From the NCBI GenBank assembly GCA_029851415.1, contig CM056743.1, positions 95,578,501 to 95,642,500 of the forward strand: a DNA stretch of 64,000 nucleotides. Direction: 5' to 3'. A program made the translations under genes and the position numbers. Positions 57,803 through 64,000 of this stretch are shown here, piece after piece (within the stretch, counting starts at the first letter, position 1; the number at the start of each line of letters is the position of its first letter). Below the pieces are notes generated by a model. That model searched no databases. It worked only from the letters and a program-made list of their open reading frames with translations, and had not been told where the DNA came from. The stretch comes from Eretmocerus hayati (taxonomy: Eukaryota > Arthropoda > Insecta > Hymenoptera > Aphelinidae).

Positions 57803-58040
57803 ATCAATGAAATATTTCTTTGCAATCTCCCAGGAATCTTGTAGGGATATTGCAGGTGATATTTCAAAATGTTCCGTGGCATTTTTTCAGAGGAAGCTTT
57901 CCGGAAGCTCCCGTAAATATGTCAAAGAATCTTACACGCAATCTTTCGGAAACCTTGCACTGAAATTTTTCTAAAAGATTCACGAAAGCTCTCTGGAAGA
58001 TTTCTTGGAACAATTCACTGAAATATTTCTGGAAGATTTA
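57803..58040 (+). repeat. Degenerate repeat block, copy 2
   Basis: Direct copy of 56895-57139 with scattered substitutions. Related GAAAGATT/AACATTGCAGTG words continue to about 58510. Confidence 0.8.
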
Positions 58041-59049
58041 CAAGCCTCCGCTGTGATATAGGCTCATTGATTTCCTAACTTGTTCGAATCTCTTTTGAAT
58101 TTAGGCTAATCACGAGTCGTTGCATATAAATAAAGCCATCATAATAATAGGTTTGTGGAAGCTCTCTGACTGATTCCGTACATATTTCTTGGGAACATTC
58201 CACAGGTACTCTCCCAGGAATCTTGCACTGAGATATTGTTGATAGATTCTCCCAAGCTCCCTAAAATCTTTCAGGGTAAAACTATGTGACGGGGTACTGC
58301 ATATTAATACCGAAAACCGTTACAACCGAGGTAAGAACATATTATACTGTTAAAGTATTGCGAGGAGTAATTCTTAACGACTTGAATCTGTGGGATATGA
58401 CACATAAATATTGCGGTGGAACATTCTGGGAATCTTTCAGTAACATTGCAGTGAAAGATTGTAGGAATCTTCCAGAAACATTGCAGTGAAAGATTGTAGG
58501 AATATTTCATTGGAAGATCCTATTCCCGATAGATGTCGCGTAACACACTTCAGTTCTCAAATTTCGTTCTCAGGAATTATATGGTTTTTGGGAAACTATC
58601 TATCAGGAAATTTGGTGGTAGTATCAAATGATCTGTCATGTGTGATAATATACCCAGGACCAGCTATGCATAATGGTCTGTAAATGATACGTGAAGATTA
58701 TTTGAAGATGCGTAAAGGCTTTCTCGCCAGCGTTCACAATAGACGCTGGTTAGTATATAAGACAGGAGGACGGCTTATCGGTTAGGTGTCGCATACATCG
58801 AAGAGTTCATAAAACCTGGATGAATCTAACGTGAAGCTTTGGATTCAACGTCACAATGGAGTTGAAGTACGTCTAATAGTGACGAAAGCGTAATAGACCA
58901 ATTCCACCTCACTGTTTTCAGGGGATTAGCATCTCTCAAGAATGGTGGGCACAACTTTTTTTTCACATTTTAAAGGTACCAAAACACTATGGAATTGGTT
59001 TCAAAAGCGACAAGGAGGGAAAATTTTTTTTTCTCGGATGGTCCAAAAG

Positions 59050-59960
59050 TTAAAGGTTAGGTAGATTTCTTCATATACTTCAAACATTTTTACTCATTTT
59101 TTAGCTTATCTCAGTCGACATTGAAAGTTTAAATAAATTATCCATTAATCAATCACTTGTATTTTTAATGGGAATAATTTGATCGTAAAGTCTCGAACGG
59201 GATGCTGTAGGTCATTCAAAAATCTTCAAGTTTGGTCTCCTGTGGAATTTTTGTGCGACCCTTTCCATCGGAGCCACGAGCGCTGGAAAGAAACTCATTA
59301 TTGAATCGATCCTTACGGAGATACCCAGGCATGCACCACTTCCATCTGTTCAGCCTCTATTCCCAATCCAGAATACATTCCAAAAATTATCGGGATGCAT
59401 GATTCCGATGTAAACTCCTCTGATCTTTCAGAACATGCTATCAGATTTTGTCTCTGACGTGATCTAGGGAAGTACACTCTCATTTGGTCCTGTTTTTCGA
59501 GTAAAAAATTGAAAGCTATCACAGGTCATGTCTGAGAGGAAATTTGATAGTATATTCTAAAAGACCAGAGAATTTTACCTCGGGAACACGCATTACGATT
59601 ATTTTTGGAATGTATTCTGGATTGGGAATAGAGGCTGAACAGATGAAAGTGGTGCATGCCTCGGTATCTCCGTAAGAATCGATGTAATAATGAGTTTCTT
59701 TCCGGCGCTCGTAGCTCCGATGAAAAAGGTCGCATGGAAATTCTACAAGAGATGAATGTTGAAGTCTTTGGAAGGATATATAGCATCCCATTCGAGATTT
59801 TTCGATCAGATCATTCTCGTCGAAAATACAAGTGATTAATTAATGGAAATTTTTTTTGAATTTTCAACGTCAACTGAGACAAGCTAAAAGAGAGTAAAAT
59901 TTTTTTGAAGAATATAAATTGATAGATTTTTTTATGATCTTTGAGATGCTTCTCGTGAAA
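59050..59960. repeat. Foldback in core of 8.26-kb element
   Basis: The arms share in inverse CAGCCTCTATTCCCAATCCA, AAGAAACTCATTATT and CAATCACTTGTATTTTYA-type blocks around a centre near 59520. The arms are diverged. It may be an older insertion inside the element. Confidence 0.8.
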
Positions 59961-60014
59961 CTGACGCAAGACGGACTGGCTCGGAGACTTTGGTGATTTA
60001 CTAAGACTATTCGT

Positions 60015-60690
60015 TAGGGTGTGCGTTATTCCCCACCTTTCGATTTTTCCACGATACCATCGTGGATTTTCGATCTTTAATATGAAAAAATAAGGAAAAA
60101 TTTTTGCCGTGCGGTGTAAGACGTATCCTGTTTTGGCGCTCGTATATCCTTCTTAACATTGAAGAGCCTATGCTGAGAACTTTGCCCTCCCAACCCACTT
60201 GTCTCTGAGATCGCTGTGATTCTTCGTGGCTCCTTTCAGAGCTGAAAAATTATCATAATACATCATTTTCACGTGAAATTCTACGAGAACTACGATGGAA
60301 CTATCAGTTTGGAGTTTCAGAGTGACCCCGGCTTGATATTAGCGGTTCTTCCAAAAAATCACTGATGTCTCACCGGGGTCACTTTGGAAATCAAAACTGA
60401 CAATTTCATCGTGTTTTTCGTGGTATTTCACGTGGAAATCAGGTATTTTAATAATTTTTCAGCTTTAAAAGAAGCTATAAAAAATCACAGCGATCTCAGA
60501 GACACGAAGGGTTGGGAGGGCAAACTTCTCAGAATAGGCTTCTCAATGTTGATTGAAATAATGTTCGAGTGGCAAAACAGGATACGTCGTATACAGGGAG
60601 CGGCAAAAGTGTTTGCCTTTTTTTTATATCAAAGATAGTAAATCCACGATGGTATCGTGGAAAATCGAGAGCTGGGATGTAACGCACACC
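60015..60690. repeat. Palindrome nested in right arm
   Basis: Mirror counterpart of the left-arm palindrome, centred near 60340 between GACCCCGGCTTGATATTAGC and CTCACCGGGGTC. It is flanked by inverted copies of CACGATACCATCGTGGATTT. Confidence 0.8.
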
Positions 60691-61943
60691 CTACTCTTCA
60701 TTATCTTTTAGGGGGGGCTGTAAGTGTACCCAACTTGCCCCCATATGTCGATCTCAAGAATGGGCACAAGTGAACCTTAGTTCAAATTCTTTTCACATTC
60801 GTTATGTCGAAATATGACGAAATAAGTAGTCTAGATCGACCCCGAATCATTTCTGTGTTTCCCAGAAAAGTTAAAGTGATTTTTCCATTTTTCGTATCTC
60901 TAAAGGAAATTGCGTTCAGTGCCATCAGTCTCAACGTACCTCAGCGCATTAGATTCCTCTTTCGGAAACCTTTAATAATTCTCCTCTCGAAAATGCAAAA
61001 CTCGGATTTGGGGAGGATTCATGAGGAAAATACCGAAATGATTTGTAGAACAAGGAAGCCGAAATCGGAGGTATCCAACATGCCCTCGTATGGTGATCAC
61101 AAGAGGGCACGCTGTAAGACTCTTTTTATCACGCAGAACGTATTTGGCACGTCAAAATAGGAAGAAAATATATTTTTGGTCAAGCACAAGTAAAGCCCCA
61201 AATGTAGTCGCACGCCGATGAGAACAATTCCATGCACTTTATCGACGACTTACATCGTTCTTGGGGACAAAATTAAGACAGCTCGTCTCTAATTGATTGA
61301 AACCAGACGTACTCTAGCTCAATTTTAAGGTCTTAAAATAAGCTCCATAATGAGCCAAAGTATATTAAAAAATGTTGAGGAAGACCAGAGCTGTTGAGGA
61401 AATTGCTAATGAGGGCACGTTGGGTACACCCTTTTGCAAACTCGCAAAAAAACATTTCTTGGCAAAATTGTGATGGCTCAGCTCGAGACGGTCGAGATTG
61501 AACCTACCTCAGCTCGTTTTGAAGGCCTTGGAACAAGCTTCAAAGTAAGCTAAGGGACGTTGAAAAATATTCGAGTGGACAAAAACTATGGGCAAAACGG
61601 CTTAGGGGGGATATTAGGTACACTTACCTTATATATACGTGGCCGTAGAAGCAACAAGAGAGAAAGGAGAAGGCTCAATCGGCCGAAAGTTGGTTTTCTC
61701 CTCCTAACAAAAGAAAACCGAAAGCTATATGAATGATTTCCCCCTTCCACCTGTTCCATTAATTTTGGAGTATTTTTTTCTCTGGATCATTCATAGAATT
61801 AAATATAAAGTACGAAAATAGCAGTACTTCAAGTCAAGCGAGTTAGCAAATATTATAACAGTTATTTTATAACACTCTGAACCTTATCCAGGACAGACCG
61901 AAATCCTGATATACCTGTTCTGTATCCCCCACTGACACATCCT

Positions 61944-62018
61944 CGATGGCGCAGTCGGCTAAGTGTCGTGGCTAGTGAGTTGCTGTAAGGTGAAGGGTTC
62001 AGATTCAAATCCCCGCAA
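61944..62018 (+). other. tRNA-like A-box/B-box segment, right arm
   Basis: Counterpart of the left-arm segment: A-box TGGCGCAGTCGG and B-box-like GATTCAAATCC, where the left copy has GGTTCAAATCC. It points towards the element end. Confidence 0.6.
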
Positions 62019-62142
62019 GTGCAAATTTTTAATGATTTAAATACGTTTTTTCTTAATCTAGTTGCGACACTTAACCACCTAGAACATGAAAAATTAGCCT
62101 AGAAAGCTTGGAGAGGAATTTATTTTTAATAAATAAATTTTC

Positions 62143-62275
62143 AAATATCAGCTGAGATCACAGCTGAGAATTCAGCTGTGAATTTGGCATGAGAAATCAG
62201 CTGTGATCTCAGCTGAGATCTCAGCTGTGAATTCACCTGTGATCCCAGCTGATTTCTCAGCTGAGAAATCAGCTG
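62143..62275 (-). repeat. 12-bp-phased CAGCTG array, right end
   Basis: CAGCTG starts at 62149, 62161, 62173, 62198, 62210, 62222, 62246, 62258 and 62270. CACCTG fills 62234, and one longer step mirrors the left-end array. Confidence 0.95.
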
Positions 62276-62293
62276 CTTTTTTCCGGCAGGGTA

Positions 62294-62420
62294 AAGATTT
62301 ATTTATATTAATTGATAATTTCTATTTATACGACATATGTATCCCACATGTGATATTTGATTTTTGCCCCCGGGCGAATAAAGGACGTCTATCTATCTAT
62401 CTCTCTCTCTCTCTTCTTGA
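62294..62420 (+). mobile_element. 3' tail of a LINE fragment with TATC/CT repeats
   Basis: TTTTTGCCCCCGGGCGAATA followed by AAGGACGT and (CTAT)n/(CT)n (62389-62414) resembles the 3' ends of CR1/Jockey-like insect LINEs, which finish in short tandem repeats after AATAAA-like sequence (62377-62382). No coding part is attached upstream. Confidence 0.5.
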
Positions 62421-62429
62421 GAGATCAGT

Positions 62430-63892
62430 CTTGTCGTCGCTCGTTCCGTATTTTGTGAGTTTATTCAATTTATCTATTGAGACGTGCCAATATCCCGAGA
62501 CGTGGAAAAAATCATTGATTATTCCGTTGAGCAAGGTCCCTCACCCAAAATCATTGTCAGACACTAGGCCAATTTCCAATTTGCCTCATTTTGCCAAAGT
62601 TTTTGATACGATAGTGACCAAGCAGTTGGTCGCACGTCTTGAACAACATAATGTCTTGACTGAATTTCAGTCTGGGTTTCGTGCGAACTATAGTACACAG
62701 ACTGCCTTGCTGAAAATTTCTGAGGACATTCGTGTTGGTGTCGAAAAAAGTCTAGTCACATTGCAGGTTTTATTTGATTTCAAAACTGCCTTCAGCAGTG
62801 TGGACCATGAGCTACTGCTGCGCAGGATGAAGGAATTAAACTTTTCCAATGAAACCATAATGTGGTTCCATTCTTTTTTGAGTGGCAGATTACAATCTGT
62901 TGTCGACGAAGATGGAAGTCCATCACAATTTGAACCCACGTCTTCGGGTTCTCCGCAAGGTTCAAACCCAGGACCAATTATTTTTCTCATTTTTATAGAT
63001 CGAATCATGCGAGTCCTGCGACATTGCAAGGGTATGCTTTTTGCTGATGATTTTCAGATTTACATCCAAGGAAAACCTTCTGAATTGCCCGAGATGATTG
63101 TAAAGATGAACAAAGATTGTGCTAGTATAGTGCAATGGGCTGTAGACTTTAAACTTACTCTTAATATTCCTAAGACAAAGGGTATACTAAGTGCCTCAGT
63201 ACAACATCACATGAGGATTGATACATCCCTTTTGCAACATGTTATTGTTGACGGACATATAATACCCTTGCAAGAGTCTGTCAAGAACTTGGGGGTGATT
63301 TTTTCCAAGGATCTCTCGTGGAATTCTCACGTTTCGAGTATTTGCTCCAAAGTACATGGAGTCTTACATAAGTTGTGCCGTCGTGGTAACTTTCTAACAA
63401 CTGAGGTGAAAAAATTGTTAGTGAATGCTCTGATCATGCCTCACATTGATTACGCTTGCCTTGTTTATTATGATCTGTCTGCTTATTTGGTTGCAAAGCT
63501 GCAGCGTCTCGTATAATACTGGTGTGCGCTTTATTTTTCGATGCCGACGCGACGCAGCTTTGCAACCTCTGTACGCACGCCTGCATTGGTTATCACTGAG
63601 TCGTCGCCGTGAATACTTTTTATGCGTCCAGACGTATAAAGTATTCACCACCTCTGCCCCGCGCTATCTGGCAGATCTATTTCAACCTCTGGGTGACGAA
63701 GTACGGCGATCACAAAGAAGTCATTCATCTCGGATTCGAATTCCAGTAACTCGCACGATCGCGTACGAGAATGCATTTTCAGTCCAAGCAGCCCGGGTTT
63801 GGGAAACCATTCCCGTTAGTATCCGTTTGAAAACCCCTTTCGAGGCATTTAAAACTGCTATTCCTGTTTATTATGGCGAGATGGAAGCTTGA
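62430..63892 (+). pseudogene. CR1/Jockey-like LINE reverse transcriptase, truncated and frameshifted
   Basis: It begins within the RT domain: YPETWKKSLIIPLSKVP, LSDTRPISNLPHFAKVFD, TEFQSGFRANYSTQTALL, LFDFKTAFSSVDHELLL, GSPQGSNPGPIIF and the catalytic LFADDFQIYI, then LGVIFSKDLSWNSHV. The frame stops at 63514-63516 within QRLV. The remainder (VSYNTGVRFIF...RRDAALQPLYARLHWL...RAARVWETIPVSIRL) continues in another frame to 63892, so one indel lies near 63513. The endonuclease and ORF1 are missing. The open frame upstream of 62430 reads the DNA element's TIR and LINE tail and is not part of this protein. Clade assignment between CR1-like and Jockey-like is uncertain. Confidence 0.85.
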
Positions 63893-64000
63893 ATGGAGTT
63901 TGTGCTGTGTATTAGCCTATCATAAGCTTAGCCTCTCTTCTGAGTGGTGTTTGTCGAGTTACTATTGAAATTTACATTTGTTCTGTGTGAGATTGAGTGA
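63893..64000 (+). other. 3' noncoding of LINE to window end
   Basis: Likely 3' UTR of the LINE; the end of the element is not reached within the window. Confidence 0.4.

Larger units (their letters stand above)
54033..62291. mobile_element. 8.26-kb giant TIR element, no transposase
   Basis: The ends are CCCCTGCCGAAAAAAGCAGC on the left and, reversed, CCCTGCCGGAAAAAAGCAGC on the right. TA lies outside each end (54031-54032, 62292-62293), a possible target duplication. The arms pair for about 2.2 kb (54033 to about 56215 with about 60110 to 62291). The core (56.2-60.1 kb) contains degenerate repeats and another foldback but no transposase-like frame, so mobility would need a helper. Confidence 0.88.

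Noticed and set aside
61944..62018. Functional tRNA gene
   Set aside because: A and B boxes are present but the anticodon arm does not pair and the B box is altered. The same segment is repeated in inverted arms of a transposon.
62203..62430. N-terminal extension of the CR1/Jockey-like ORF
   Set aside because: It reads the terminal repeat of the 8.26-kb element and a LINE tail; homology starts only near 62430.

Overview
This is arthropod, almost certainly insect, nuclear DNA. It is AT-rich, its genes have spliceosomal introns with GT..AG borders, and it carries R1-clade and CR1/Jockey-like LINEs, a Ty3/gypsy fragment, Tc1/mariner-like and PIF/Harbinger-like miniature elements, and several long foldback (inverted-repeat) elements. 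I see no bacterial operon, rRNA, functional tRNA or CRISPR array. Most of the window is mobile DNA, much of it nested. The only candidate host genes are a four-exon minus-strand gene (20.4-21.9 kb) and a few weak exon candidates.

Layout. 0-4.5 kb: nothing recognisable beyond a weak acidic exon. 4.5-8.0 kb: a broken Ty3/gypsy element (RT fused by deletion to integrase), a GC-rich LTR-like stretch with TTCG-loop hairpins, and an Arg-rich ORF. 8.15-15.8 kb: an array of a 196-bp repeat, split by a 6,245-bp foldback element (8434-14678) that carries a 299-bp satellite. The satellite is organised in two 5-unit higher-order repeats. A 20-bp minisatellite follows. 20.4-21.9 kb: the AT-hook/coiled-coil gene, with two back-to-back MITEs in an intron. 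26.4-29.6 kb: a 5'-truncated R1-clade LINE sitting in a (GA)n microsatellite. 30-34.7 kb: noncoding with two small DNA elements.

34.7-47.3 kb is the most interesting part. A Mutator-like transposase ORF is followed by a YqaJ-type PD-(D/E)XK nuclease ORF in the -1 frame, with an A_AAA_AAA heptamer 13 nt before the first stop. The nuclease ORF is split by a 7,472-bp TIR element (39017-46488) flanked by a TTAT duplication. With the insertion and one TTAT copy taken out, the nuclease ORF runs in frame into a Ulp1/C48-like cysteine protease ORF. The older unit therefore encoded transposase + nuclease + SUMO-protease-like domains. The inserted element carries its own multi-exon gene, which is open across eight consecutive well-defined exons. 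Its product resembles an uncharacterised insect family with RNase-H-fold/DDE-like acidic motifs.

47.6-54 kb: several foldback/MITE copies in noncoding DNA. 54.0-62.3 kb: a second giant TIR element (about 8.26 kb, about 2.2-kb arms). Its ends carry CAGCTG palindromes at almost exact 12-bp spacing, each arm contains a tRNA-like A/B-box segment and a nested palindrome, and the core has no transposase. 62.3-64 kb: the 3' tail of one LINE, then a 5'-truncated, frameshifted CR1/Jockey-like LINE running to near the window end.
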